Positions 1 to 7,502 of a stretch of 8,353 bases of DNA are shown here, in pieces. The number at the start of each line of letters is the position of its first letter. Position 1 is the stretch's first letter. The stretch covers positions 20,956 to 29,308 of the forward strand of contig PMKK01000070.1 in NCBI GenBank assembly GCA_003157715.1, written 5' to 3'. The position numbers and the translations under genes were made by a program. Below the pieces are notes generated by a model. That model searched no databases, was not told the origin of the DNA, and worked only from the letters and a program-made list of their open reading frames with translations. This stretch comes from Actinomycetota bacterium (lineage in GTDB: Bacteria > Actinomycetota > Thermoleophilia > UBA2241).

Positions 1-1
1 C

Positions 2-463
2 TACTGGAGCCGCAGCAACCCCGTCGACCTCGTGGCCGAGACCGGTCCGGACCTCGCCGAGCGCACGCTGACGCTGCTCGCCGAGAGCGAGGCGGTCGAC
101 GCCGTCGTAGTGCTGGGCGTGCTGCGCAGCCCGTCCACCGGCTGGACTTCAGACCACGACGCCCTGTCCGGCGCCGGCGCCGGACAGGGGGCGTCCGGAC
201 GCGGCCGCTTCAACCCCGCGGAGATCGCCTTTCTCGAGTGCACGAACGCACTCATGGACAGCACGGGCAAACCGATCATCAACGTCCCCCTGCGTCCCGT
301 CGACGTCGCGACCTTTCCGGGCGGCGCCCAACACGATCCGGTCATCCTCTACTCGCCGGTCGCCGCGGTGCGCGCGCTCGCCGCGATGGCCTGGTACGAG
401 GAATACGTCACGGCCCGGGACGACCCGACTCCTCGCCGACGCACCGGCAAGGGTCCGCGATGA
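2..463 (+). CDS. ADP-forming acyl-CoA synthetase, alpha-type C-terminus (5' partial)
   Basis: The 3' end of a gene entering from the left; codons run in frame from base 2 and stop at TGA 461-463, giving 153 residues. The segment starts with an NPVDL motif (about residues 6-10), followed by VDAVVVLGVL and GKPIINVPLRPV, and ends with SPVAAVRALAAMAWYEEY. This pattern is the last succinyl-CoA-synthetase-like flavodoxin domain of NDP-forming acetate/acyl-CoA synthetases, which interconvert acyl-CoA + ADP + Pi and acid + ATP + CoA in the cytosol. The chain ends after this domain with no ATP-grasp module, so I infer a separate alpha-type subunit, or an ATP-grasp part upstream outside the window. A Gly/Ala-rich insert (SGAGAGQGASGRG) is encoded by a long palindrome. 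Its stop overlaps the next ATG as ATGA, placing it in an operon with the 2-oxoacid oxidoreductase that would supply its acyl-CoA. The substrate cannot be told. Confidence 0.75.
   Translation, partial: YWSRSNPVDLVAETGPDLAERTLTLLAESEAVDAVVVLGVLRSPSTGWTSDHDALSGAGAGQGASGRGRFNPAEIAFLECTNALMDSTGKPIINVPLRPVDVATFPGGAQHDPVILYSPVAAVRALAAMAWYEEYVTARDDPTPRRRTGKGPR
162..202. repeat. Perfect 28-bp palindrome plus adjacent 12-bp palindrome inside a gene
   Basis: Bases 162-175 (CCCTGTCCGGCGCC) are the exact reverse complement of 176-189, with no spacer. One base later, 191-202 (GCGTCCGGACGC) is a second perfect palindrome. Both lie in the acyl-CoA synthetase reading frame and encode a low-complexity Gly/Ala/Ser stretch between two conserved blocks, so they look like an inserted surface loop. 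The RNA could fold into a very stable hairpin inside the message. There is no transposase or target duplication, so a mobile origin is only a possibility. Confidence 0.8.
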
Positions 464-515
464 TCGCCGTCACGATCGCCGCGCGATGATCGCCGTCACG
501 ATCGCCGCGCGATGA
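460..515 (+). promoter_or_regulatory. Two overlapping nine-codon mini-ORFs, possible translational relay
   Basis: ATG 460 overlaps the stop of the acyl-CoA synthetase (TGA 461-463) and opens a nine-codon frame encoding MIAVTIAAR, ending at TGA 487-489. ATG 486 overlaps that stop and encodes the same peptide, ending at TGA 513-515. ATG 512, the start of the oxidoreductase fusion, overlaps this second stop. No Shine-Dalgarno sequence is visible before 512, so ribosomes may have to be handed along by termination-reinitiation. The arrangement is directly visible; translation of the mini-ORFs and any regulatory effect are inference. The peptides resemble the first nine residues of the real protein (MIEITIYGR). 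Confidence 0.4.
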
Positions 516-537
516 TCGAGATCACGATCTACGGCCG
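460..537 (+). repeat. 26-bp tandem duplication of a gene start, with a diverged third copy
   Basis: Bases 460-485 and 486-511 are identical 26-bp units starting ATGATCGCCGTCACGATCGC. The next 26 bases, from 512, are a diverged copy (ATGATCGAGATCACGATC...) that forms the true start of the downstream fusion gene. Every unit carries the dyad GATCG-N6-CGATC (462-477, 488-503, 514-529). Because 26 is not a multiple of 3, each copy starts in a different frame and re-creates a stop/start overlap. The simplest origin is duplication of the start region of the fusion gene. Confidence 0.9.
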
Positions 538-2767
538 CGGAGGCCGCGGCGGCGTGACGCTGGCCAAGCTGATCGCGACCGCCTACTTCCTGCGCGGCAA
601 GTACGTGCAAGCCTTCGGCCGTTACGGCGCCGAGCGCGCCGGCGCGCCGATCCAGGCGTACGTGCGTGTCGACGACGTCGAGATCACCGAACACTATCCC
701 GTCCGCGAGCCCGGCCACGTGATCGTGCTGGACGCCGGGCTCATCGCCGCGGAAACGGCCCGGGAGATGGACCCCCGGGGCTGCGTCGTGCTCAACACGC
801 CGCTGCCGCCGGACGCCTTCGCGGACGTCTTTCCCGGCCGCAACGTGGCGACAGTCGACGCGTCGGCGATCGCCGTGGACAACGGGCTGGGGACGAGGGC
901 CCTGCCGATCGTCAACACCGCGCTGCTCGGCGCCGTCGCGGAGATCCTGGGGCTGTCGTTCGCCGACGCCGAGGCCGCGATCGCCCACCTCGGCTTTGGC
1001 GAGCCCAACCTCACGGCCGCGCGCGCCGCCTACGAAGGCGTCCGCCAGGCCCGCCTCCCGGGGACCGTCACGGCGGTCGCCGCAACGCGGCCGCCCGCCC
1101 GGACCGCGAGCATCTTCGACGACGACATCGGCGGCCCGCCCGCCGTGCACACCGGCTCGTGGGCCTCTCGTCTTCCCGCCAGCGCCTCGCTCACGCCTTT
1201 CTGCAGCGACGCCTGCCCGGCCGGCAACGACGTGCGCGGCTTCGTCCAGGCGATGGCGCGGCGCGAGTACGACGTCGCCCTGAACATCATCCTCCTGACC
1301 TCGCCCTTCCCCGGCACCTGCGGGCGCGTCTGTCCGGCGCCGTGCATGCGGGCCTGCAGCCGTGACCAGCACGACGAAGCCGTGAACAGCCGCGAGCTGG
1401 AGCGCTACGTCGCGGCTCACGCGGCCTGGCCTGAGGCCACGCGGCCGTCTCGCCCCGAACACCTGGCCGTGGTCGGCTCCGGTCCCGCCGGACTCAGCGC
1501 CGCCTACCAGCTCGCCAGGCTGGGCTATCCGGTGACCGTGTTCGAAGCCGGCGACGAGCTCGGCGGGCTCCTGCGCACCGGGATCCCGGCGTACCGGCTG
1601 CCACGCGAGGTCATCGACGGCGAGATCGCCTTCATCCTCGCGCACGGCGTGCAGGTCCGCGGCGGCCGGCGCGTGTCCCGCTCCCGGCTCTCCGAGCTGC
1701 GGCGCGAGTACGACGGCGTGGTCGTGGCGACGGGGTTGCAGACGCAGCGCGCCGTCGACCTCGGCAGCGGCGGTCAGAAAGTGCTGCGGGCGCTCGACTT
1801 CCTCGACTCGAGCCGCACCCGGCCGCCGGACCTTCGCGGCCAGCGGGTCGTGGTCGCCGGCGGTGGCAACACGGCGGTCGACGCCGCTCGCGTGGCGCTC
1901 CGCCTGGGCGCCCGGGACGTTCTCGTGGTCTATCGGCGCACGCGCGCCGAGATGCCCGCCATCGCCGAGGAGGTCGAGGAAGCGCTGGCCGAAGGCGTCC
2001 GCATCGAGCCGCTGGCGGCGCCCGTGCGGCTGAGCGGCGACGGCGGCGAGGCGGCTCTGATCTGCCGGGCCATGACGCTCGGCGAGCCCGACGAGTCGGG
2101 CCGGGCGCGTCCGGTGCCCGTCGATGGCGACGAAGCCCTGACGGCGTTTCGCTGCGACACCGTCCTGCTCGCGCTCGGCCAGGCGCCGGACGACAGCCTG
2201 CTGCCGGCGGGCGCGGTACGCAGCGACGGGGGCCTGCTGCCCGGAGATCGCGAGACACCGCTCTGCACGGCGGGCGACCTGGCCAGGCCCGAAGGCACGG
2301 TGGCGGCAGCCATCGGCGACGGGCGCCGGGCGGCCTGGAGCCTTCACGCCGCCCTGGGCGGCGCGGAGACGCTCTCGCGCCCGGCGCCGCTGGTCGACGT
2401 CTCCACCCTCACGTTCCGCGATGTGCCGCACGCCGGCATGGCTCGGGGCAGTGTCCTGCCGGCGCGCTCGCGCGCCACGAGCTTCCGCGAGGTACGCCGG
2501 GGCCTGAGCGACCGGCCGGACCAGGAGACCGCTTGCGAAGAAGCCCGGCGCTGTTTCAGCTGCGGCGCCTGTACGGCGTGCGGAGAGTGCGTCGTCTACT
2601 GCCCCGAGGGCATCCTGACCCACGTGGGCGACACGAGCTGCACGATCGACGAGGACTACTGCAAGGGCTGCGGGCTCTGCGCCGCGCAGTGCCCGCGCAG
2701 CGCCCTCGCCATGGTGCCGGCCGGGGTGCCCGGCATGAGCGCCGGCATGAAGGCGGGTGCGCGATGA
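512..2767 (+). CDS. 2-oxoacid oxidoreductase gamma / GltD-like NAD(P)H oxidoreductase / 2x[4Fe-4S] ferredoxin fusion
   Basis: A 751-residue electron-transfer subunit. Residues 1-185 are a POR gamma domain (GRGGRGG at 8-14, then QAFGRYGAERAGAPIQAYVR). Residues 214-217 (TGSW) resemble the linker that opens POR delta subunits. Residues 228-310 are a GltD-type N-terminal Fe-S domain with Cys 231, 235, 270, 274, 278 and 282 and the motif CPAGNDVRGF. An FAD Rossmann motif GSGPAG lies at 322-327, an NAD(P)-binding GGGNTAVD at 450-457 and a late FAD motif GD at 588-589. The C-terminus has two ferredoxin clusters: Cys 687/690/693/697 and 717/720/723/727, with extra Cys at 675, 681, 684 and 710. POR gamma and delta normally carry electrons to ferredoxin; the GltD module suggests NAD(P)+ as the final acceptor in the cytosol (inference). 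The start ATG 512 is fixed by the overlap and the conserved N-terminus; the stop overlaps porA as ATGA. Confidence 0.9.
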   Translation: MIEITIYGRGGRGGVTLAKLIATAYFLRGKYVQAFGRYGAERAGAPIQAYVRVDDVEITEHYPVREPGHVIVLDAGLIAAETAREMDPRGCVVLNTPLPPDAFADVFPGRNVATVDASAIAVDNGLGTRALPIVNTALLGAVAEILGLSFADAEAAIAHLGFGEPNLTAARAAYEGVRQARLPGTVTAVAATRPPARTASIFDDDIGGPPAVHTGSWASRLPASASLTPFCSDACPAGNDVRGFVQAMARREYDVALNIILLTSPFPGTCGRVCPAPCMRACSRDQHDEAVNSRELERYVAAHAAWPEATRPSRPEHLAVVGSGPAGLSAAYQLARLGYPVTVFEAGDELGGLLRTGIPAYRLPREVIDGEIAFILAHGVQVRGGRRVSRSRLSELRREYDGVVVATGLQTQRAVDLGSGGQKVLRALDFLDSSRTRPPDLRGQRVVVAGGGNTAVDAARVALRLGARDVLVVYRRTRAEMPAIAEEVEEALAEGVRIEPLAAPVRLSGDGGEAALICRAMTLGEPDESGRARPVPVDGDEALTAFRCDTVLLALGQAPDDSLLPAGAVRSDGGLLPGDRETPLCTAGDLARPEGTVAAAIGDGRRAAWSLHAALGGAETLSRPAPLVDVSTLTFRDVPHAGMARGSVLPARSRATSFREVRRGLSDRPDQETACEEARRCFSCGACTACGECVVYCPEGILTHVGDTSCTIDEDYCKGCGLCAAQCPRSALAMVPAGVPGMSAGMKAGAR

Positions 2768-3945
2768 CCAGAGCCGTCGCCACCGGCAACCAGGCCGCCG
2801 GTCACGCGCTCGTGGCGGCCGGCGAAGCCAACCGGTCCGCCCGCGGCTGCTGCGGCGGCTGCTACCCCATCACTCCTCAGACCGAGATCATCGAGACGGT
2901 CATGGGCGCGGGCTTCACCAAGGGGAGCTTCGTCGCCGTGGAGTCGGAGCACAGCGCCATGGCGGCCTGCATCGGCGCCTCCGTCGCGGGGGCGCGTTCC
3001 TTTACCGCCAGTTCCTCCAACGGACTTCTCTACATGGCGGAGAACGTCTTCGCCGCCGGGCTGGAGCGCCTGCCGATCGTCATGGTGGTGGCCAATCGCA
3101 CGATCGGTCCGCCGTGGAACATCTGGGCGGACCACGGCGACAGCCTCGCCCTGCGCGACGCGCCCTGGCTGCAGCTCTACTGCGCCTCACACCAGGATCT
3201 GGTGGACACCATCCTGCTCGCCTTTCGCGTCGCCGAGGACCCGCGCGTGCTGCTGCCCGTCATGGTGACCCAGGACGGCTTTCTGCTCTCGCACACCAGC
3301 ATGGTGGTCGACCTTCCGCCGCAGGAGCTCGTGGACGCCTATCTGCCGCCCCTCGACCTGGCGCTCAGAGCGCGGACCGACCAGCCACGCACCTATGGAC
3401 AGCTGATGGGCCCGCGCGAGACGCAGCGGCACCGCCAGGAGATCCAGGCGGCGATGGAGCGCGTGCCCGAGGTGCTCGACGAGGCGGGCGCCGAGTTCGC
3501 GCGCGTCTTCGGCCGCCGACCGCGCGGCGCCTTCGAGGCCGAGCACGTAGCCGACGCCGACACGGTGATCGTCGCCGCGGGCACCACGGTGAGCACGCTG
3601 CGCCGCGTCGTCGAGGCGCGCCGCGGCGCCGGCGAGAGGATCGGGCTCGTGCAGCTCAAGCTCTTTCGCCCGTTCCTCGGGGACGAGCTCGCGCGCGCCA
3701 TCGGAGCCGCGAAACGCGTGGCCGTGCTCGATCGCGACCACTCGCCGGGCTCGGGCGGCATCATGTGGACCGAGATCGCGGCCAGCCTGAGGGAGCGGCC
3801 CGACGTGCTGCTGCAGGGCTACATCGTCGGGCTGGGCGGCGGCGAGGTCGACCCGCCGCTCATCGAGCTCGTCCTGGACGACTTCGCCGGCCGCGAACGC
3901 ACGCGGTCGCCCATCTTCTTTCCACGAGAGGCGGCCACGCCATGA
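2764..3945 (+). CDS. porA: Pyruvate:ferredoxin oxidoreductase-type alpha subunit
   Basis: A 393-residue alpha subunit of the two-oxoacid:acceptor oxidoreductase family, which with porB binds substrate, TPP and CoA. The POR N-terminal domain shows GNQAAGHALVAAG, YPITPQTE (34-41), VESEHSAMAACIGAS (from about 59), TASSSNGLLYMAEN and WNIWADHGD (118-126). From about residue 264 the second domain shows DADTVIVAAGTTVSTLRR and GLVQLKLFRPF. The WNIW.DH.D block is the pyruvate-type pattern rather than the 2-oxoglutarate (KorA) pattern, but aromatic oxoacid enzymes such as phenylglyoxylate dehydrogenase are related, so the substrate is open. Three cysteines (29, 30 and 33) sit just before YPITP, which I do not recognise as usual. 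The start at ATG 2764 overlaps the upstream stop TGA 2765-2767; the frame stays open further upstream but that part is antiparallel noise within the fusion gene. The stop overlaps porB. Confidence 0.9.
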   Translation: MTRAVATGNQAAGHALVAAGEANRSARGCCGGCYPITPQTEIIETVMGAGFTKGSFVAVESEHSAMAACIGASVAGARSFTASSSNGLLYMAENVFAAGLERLPIVMVVANRTIGPPWNIWADHGDSLALRDAPWLQLYCASHQDLVDTILLAFRVAEDPRVLLPVMVTQDGFLLSHTSMVVDLPPQELVDAYLPPLDLALRARTDQPRTYGQLMGPRETQRHRQEIQAAMERVPEVLDEAGAEFARVFGRRPRGAFEAEHVADADTVIVAAGTTVSTLRRVVEARRGAGERIGLVQLKLFRPFLGDELARAIGAAKRVAVLDRDHSPGSGGIMWTEIAASLRERPDVLLQGYIVGLGGGEVDPPLIELVLDDFAGRERTRSPIFFPREAATP

Positions 3946-4865
3946 CGACCTCGCTGCCGGCGTCGCTCCCAGTGGCCGGCACGCCGCCCCGTCCCCAGCT
4001 GCTGCGTCCTGACAGTACGAACTGCCCTGGCTGCGGCATGTCGCTCGGCCTGCAGTGGCTCGGAGAGGCGCTCGACGCGGCGACGCCGACGCTGGTGATC
4101 CCGGCGTGCTGCGCGGCCGTCACGCCCGGCGCCTTCCCGGCCAGCGCCTACGGCGTGCCGGCGGTCGAGACCACCTTCGCCGGCTCCGCCGCCGTAGCTA
4201 CCGGCATCGCCCGCGTGCGAGCGCTGAACGGCGAGCGCGACCCGACGATCTGCTGGGCCGGAGACGGCGGCACCTACGACATCGGCATGGCGACACTCTC
4301 CGCCGCTGCCGAACGCAACGAGGACATCCTCTACATCTGCTACGACAACGAGATCTACGGCAACACCGGCGGACAGCGCAGCGGCGCGACACCGACCGGC
4401 GCCAGGACGAGCACCACCCCGCGCGGCAAGACCGAGGCCAAGAAGGACGTCGTGGCGATCATGGCCGCGCACCGCGTACCCTACGCGGCCACCCTTTCGC
4501 TCGCCCATCGCGACGACTTCCTGCGCAAGGTCAAGCTGGCCCTGTCGCTGCACGGCTTTCGCTTTCTGCTCATGCTGTCGCCCTGCCCGGCGGCCTGGAA
4601 GTCGGAGCCGTCCGAGACCGTGGAGCTCGTCCGGCTGGCGGTGGCCAGCGGGATCTTCCCGCTGTACGAAGTCTTCGACGGCCGGCGCTTTCGCATAAAC
4701 GCTCGCCCCGACGACACCTCGCTCGACACCTACCTCGACCGCCAGAGACGCTTCGCGTCGATCGCCCCAGCGGCGGCGGACGAACTGCGGCTGCAGATCG
4801 AGCGTGAATGGACTCACCTCGATGGACTGGTCCGGGCGTTCCCGCCGGCTCGGCACGACGGCTGA
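3942..4865 (+). CDS. porB: Pyruvate:ferredoxin oxidoreductase-type beta subunit (TPP-binding)
   Basis: A 307-residue beta subunit, the usual family length, carrying the thiamine diphosphate site and one [4Fe-4S] cluster. The TPP/Mg motif runs from GDGGTYDIG (107-115) to YDNEIYGNTG (134-143). Cluster ligands expected in this family are visible: Cys 28 and 31 (CPGCG), Cys 56 or 57, and Cys 215 (LSPCP). The block QRSGATPTGARTSTTPRGK matches pyruvate-type enzymes, and the C-terminus (FDGRRFRIN, YLDRQRRF) is complete. It should pair with porA to decarboxylate a 2-oxoacid and form acyl-CoA. The start ATG 3942 overlaps the porA stop, with a purine-rich AGAGG at 3927-3931 ten bases upstream. It is the last gene of the operon, followed by 130 bases and a strong hairpin before a convergent gene. 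Confidence 0.92.
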   Translation: MTTSLPASLPVAGTPPRPQLLRPDSTNCPGCGMSLGLQWLGEALDAATPTLVIPACCAAVTPGAFPASAYGVPAVETTFAGSAAVATGIARVRALNGERDPTICWAGDGGTYDIGMATLSAAAERNEDILYICYDNEIYGNTGGQRSGATPTGARTSTTPRGKTEAKKDVVAIMAAHRVPYAATLSLAHRDDFLRKVKLALSLHGFRFLLMLSPCPAAWKSEPSETVELVRLAVASGIFPLYEVFDGRRFRINARPDDTSLDTYLDRQRRFASIAPAAADELRLQIEREWTHLDGLVRAFPPARHDG

Positions 4866-4995
4866 GTCGGCACCTCAGCACGGTCTTCAACCCTGCCGCG
4901 GCAGCTGCCCGCAACGCGCGACGACAGCTCCGACGAGACGCGCACGGCAGCCTGACGCGACCTGACGAACCCGGGCCGCCGCGTCGGCGGCGACT

Positions 4996-6015
<1,020 letters not shown>

Positions 6016-6022
6016 CTGGACA

Positions 6023-6027
6023 CTCCT
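6023..6027 (-). promoter_or_regulatory. Ribosome binding site AGGAG of the MDR reductase
   Basis: On the minus strand AGGAG (bases 6027-6023) is followed by seven bases and ATG at 6015-6013. This is the clearest Shine-Dalgarno site in the window and sets the start against the longer open frame reaching 6252. Confidence 0.75.
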
Positions 6028-6255
6028 GGTCGTAAGGGGCCAGCGGCTCGGCCTGTGGCCGGTCGCTCCGACGAAGGGACTCGCTGGGCGAGAAGCTACC
6101 CTGAGGTGCCCGTTCGCGGGCGCCGGCGAAACCGGCACGACGCGAGAGCGCGACGACCACCTCGTGGCGGGCGGCCACGACGTTTGCAAGTTCGGTCCAG
6201 TGGTGAGAACTAGCCGAAGCCCACAGGTCACGCGCACGCTCGTGATCACCAAGGG

Positions 6256-6291
6256 CGCAGCGTGACGCTGGCGTCATATCCAGCGAGCTGG
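6256..6291. promoter_or_regulatory. Cluster of overlapping dyads, possible operator
   Basis: Three inverted repeats lie within 36 bases: CAGCG-TGA-CGCTG (6258-6270), TGACGC-TG-GCGTCA (6263-6276) and CCAGC-GA-GCTGG (6280-6291). The first two overlap and so could bind a dimeric regulator in alternative registers. The cluster sits about 85-120 bases before the cyclase start and 240-275 bases before the reductase start. No specific regulator family is recognised. Confidence 0.35.
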
Positions 6292-6374
6292 GCACGCTTA
6301 CATAAACGCTCGCACATCGACTGTTCCCCTACTACTGTGACAAGTGACGAAGGGAAGAGGTCTTTGCCGGGCTC

Positions 6375-7385
6375 GTGAGAGTACGTGCCGCTGTGGACGA
6401 CCACCAAGACGAACAGCGCGGTTCAGGCTCGCCGGACGACAGTCCGGCGCCCGGGAAGGCCGTCCCAAGCCGCACCCAGACCGAAAAGATCCTCACCAGC
6501 GAGCGCGACTTCCTGGCGGCGGTACTCGAAGCGGCCGATGCGTTCATCCTGATCCTCGACGACGAGGGGCGTATCCTGCGCGTAAACCGCGCCGTCGAGG
6601 AGGCCACCGGCTACAGCGGCGAAGCCCTGGCGGGCCGGGACTTCCTCGAGACTCTGCCGATCAGCGAGGCGCGGGGGGCGCTTGCCGAGGGCATCCAGCG
6701 CTTGAGGAGCGGCGCCACGGTGTCGACGTTCGAGAGCCACTGGGTGAAGAGCGATGGCGAGCGTCTCCTGGCCAGCGGGTCGCTGACCGCGCTTCGCGAC
6801 TCGCGGCATCACCTGGAGCACGTCGTCATCACCGCCAGCGACGTCACGGAGCGACGCGAGGTCGAGGGCGAGCTGCGGGCGGCCTCGCTGCACGACGATC
6901 TGACCGGACTCTACAACCGTCGCGGCTTCATCCTGCTGGCCGAGCAGCGGCTCATGGAGAACCGGCGTTCGGGTGCTCCGCTGGCGCTCGTGTTCGCCGA
7001 CATCGACGGCATGAAGGCCATCAACGACACGTTCGGGCACGGCGCCGGCGACATCGGCCTCAGCCTGGCCGCCAGGGCGCTCAAGGTGAGCTTTCGCGAG
7101 GCGGACATCGTGGCTCGCATCGGCGGTGACGAGTTCGCCGTCATCGCCGATCTGGAGAGTCACGACATGGCAGTCCTGTCCGTGCGGCTCAAGAAGGAGA
7201 TCGCGCGGCTCGTGGCCGAGTCGGGACTGCGGTTCAACATGTCGCTCGCCCTGGGGGTGACCTACTCCCAGGCTCCGCACACCGTCTTGCTGGAGGAGAT
7301 GCTGCGCCGGGCCGACACCTTCATGTACGAGCAGAAGCACCGTTCGGCGCGAGACCGGCAGACGGAAGTCCCGCCCACCGCATGA
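6375..7385 (+). CDS. PAS-GGDEF diguanylate cyclase
   Basis: A 336-residue soluble protein expected to make cyclic di-GMP from two GTP. After a charged N-terminus (1-40), a PAS domain spans about 45-160 ([49 protein letters not shown]). The GGDEF domain runs from about 170 to 325: [12 protein letters not shown] (174-185), metal site [12 protein letters not shown] with D209 and D211, the active-site loop GGDEF (250-254) and the inhibitory-site motif RxxD (R241-D244) exactly five residues before it. Both sites are intact, so an active, product-inhibited enzyme is likely. No membrane segment or EAL/HD-GYP domain is present. The PAS ligand or cofactor cannot be told. The start is GTG 6375, the first start codon after the in-frame stop at 6345; GTG 6393 is an alternative. 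Spacing to the nearest Shine-Dalgarno-like sequence is long, so the exact start is uncertain. Confidence 0.88.
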   Translation: MRVRAAVDDHQDEQRGSGSPDDSPAPGKAVPSRTQTEKILTSERDFLAAVLEAADAFILILDDEGRILRVNRAVEEATGYSGEALAGRDFLETLPISEARGALAEGIQRLRSGATVSTFESHWVKSDGERLLASGSLTALRDSRHHLEHVVITASDVTERREVEGELRAASLHDDLTGLYNRRGFILLAEQRLMENRRSGAPLALVFADIDGMKAINDTFGHGAGDIGLSLAARALKVSFREADIVARIGGDEFAVIADLESHDMAVLSVRLKKEIARLVAESGLRFNMSLALGVTYSQAPHTVLLEEMLRRADTFMYEQKHRSARDRQTEVPPTA

Positions 7386-7438
7386 CGGCCGCGGTCCTCG
7401 TTGCCGACAGTCTCCTCCGGGTGCGCGCGAACCTGTCG

Positions 7439-7496
7439 CCCGGCTGCTTCGTGAAAGGCCGCGGAGTCCCCTTGTTGGCTGCGGCGAGCAGCCGGG
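7439..7496 (+). promoter_or_regulatory. Competing stem-loops in the sigma factor upstream region
   Basis: CCCGGCTGC (7439-7447) can pair fully with GCAGCCGGG (7488-7496) across 40 bases. The same right arm can instead form a local hairpin with GGCTGC (7477-7482) around a five-base loop. The two folds exclude each other, as in attenuator-like switches, but they could equally be a terminator for the cyclase or chance in GC-rich DNA. No T-tract follows. Confidence 0.25.
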
Positions 7497-7502
7497 TACA
7501 GT
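7475..7502 (+). promoter_or_regulatory. Candidate promoter for the sigma factor gene
   Basis: TTGGCT (7475-7480) and TACAGT (7497-7502) are separated by 16 bases and resemble -35 and -10 boxes of a housekeeping promoter. If used, the transcript would have an untranslated leader of about 300 bases. The boxes match the consensus only partly and overlap the stem-loop region. Confidence 0.3.

Larger units (their letters stand above)
6016..6374. other. Divergent intergenic region between MDR reductase and diguanylate cyclase
   Basis: No convincing gene lies in these 359 bases. The minus-strand frame of the reductase stays open to 6252, but the residues are Arg/Ser/Pro-rich with no family resemblance. 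Structure seen: an 8-bp stem with one G-T pair around a TTCG loop (6105-6124), a small GCCGG/CCGGC hairpin (6122-6136), a dyad cluster at 6256-6291, and a locally less GC-rich stretch at 6298-6350. That stretch holds TACTGT (6333-6338), a possible -10 box for the cyclase gene, but I see no good -35 partner. The purine-rich AAGGGAAGAGG ends at 6360, 14 bases before the cyclase GTG. Confidence 0.6.

Noticed and set aside
470..2623. 717-codon open frame on the minus strand opposite the oxidoreductase fusion
   Set aside because: The plus strand has unmistakable POR, GltD and ferredoxin motifs throughout. The minus frame is Arg/Ala/Gly/His-rich with no recognisable domain, the usual antisense shadow in 70% G+C DNA.
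2533..2763. Upstream extension of the PorA reading frame
   Set aside because: It overlaps the ferredoxin codons of the fusion gene in another frame and lacks family resemblance. The ATG at 2764 matches both the ATGA overlap and the family N-terminus.
2757..3941. Upstream extension of the PorB frame across porA
   Set aside because: The translation is Arg-rich low-complexity sequence. PorB begins at 3942 with an AGAGG upstream and reaches CPGCG within 30 residues, as expected.
4861..4879. Small GCTGAG-N7-CTCAGC hairpin at the porB stop
   Set aside because: Only six base pairs with no T-tract; the 15-bp hairpin at 4980-5013 is a far better terminator candidate.
6016..6252. N-terminal extension of the MDR reductase on the minus strand
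   Set aside because: No MDR homology in these 79 codons, and a good AGGAG-ATG pair fixes the start at 6015.
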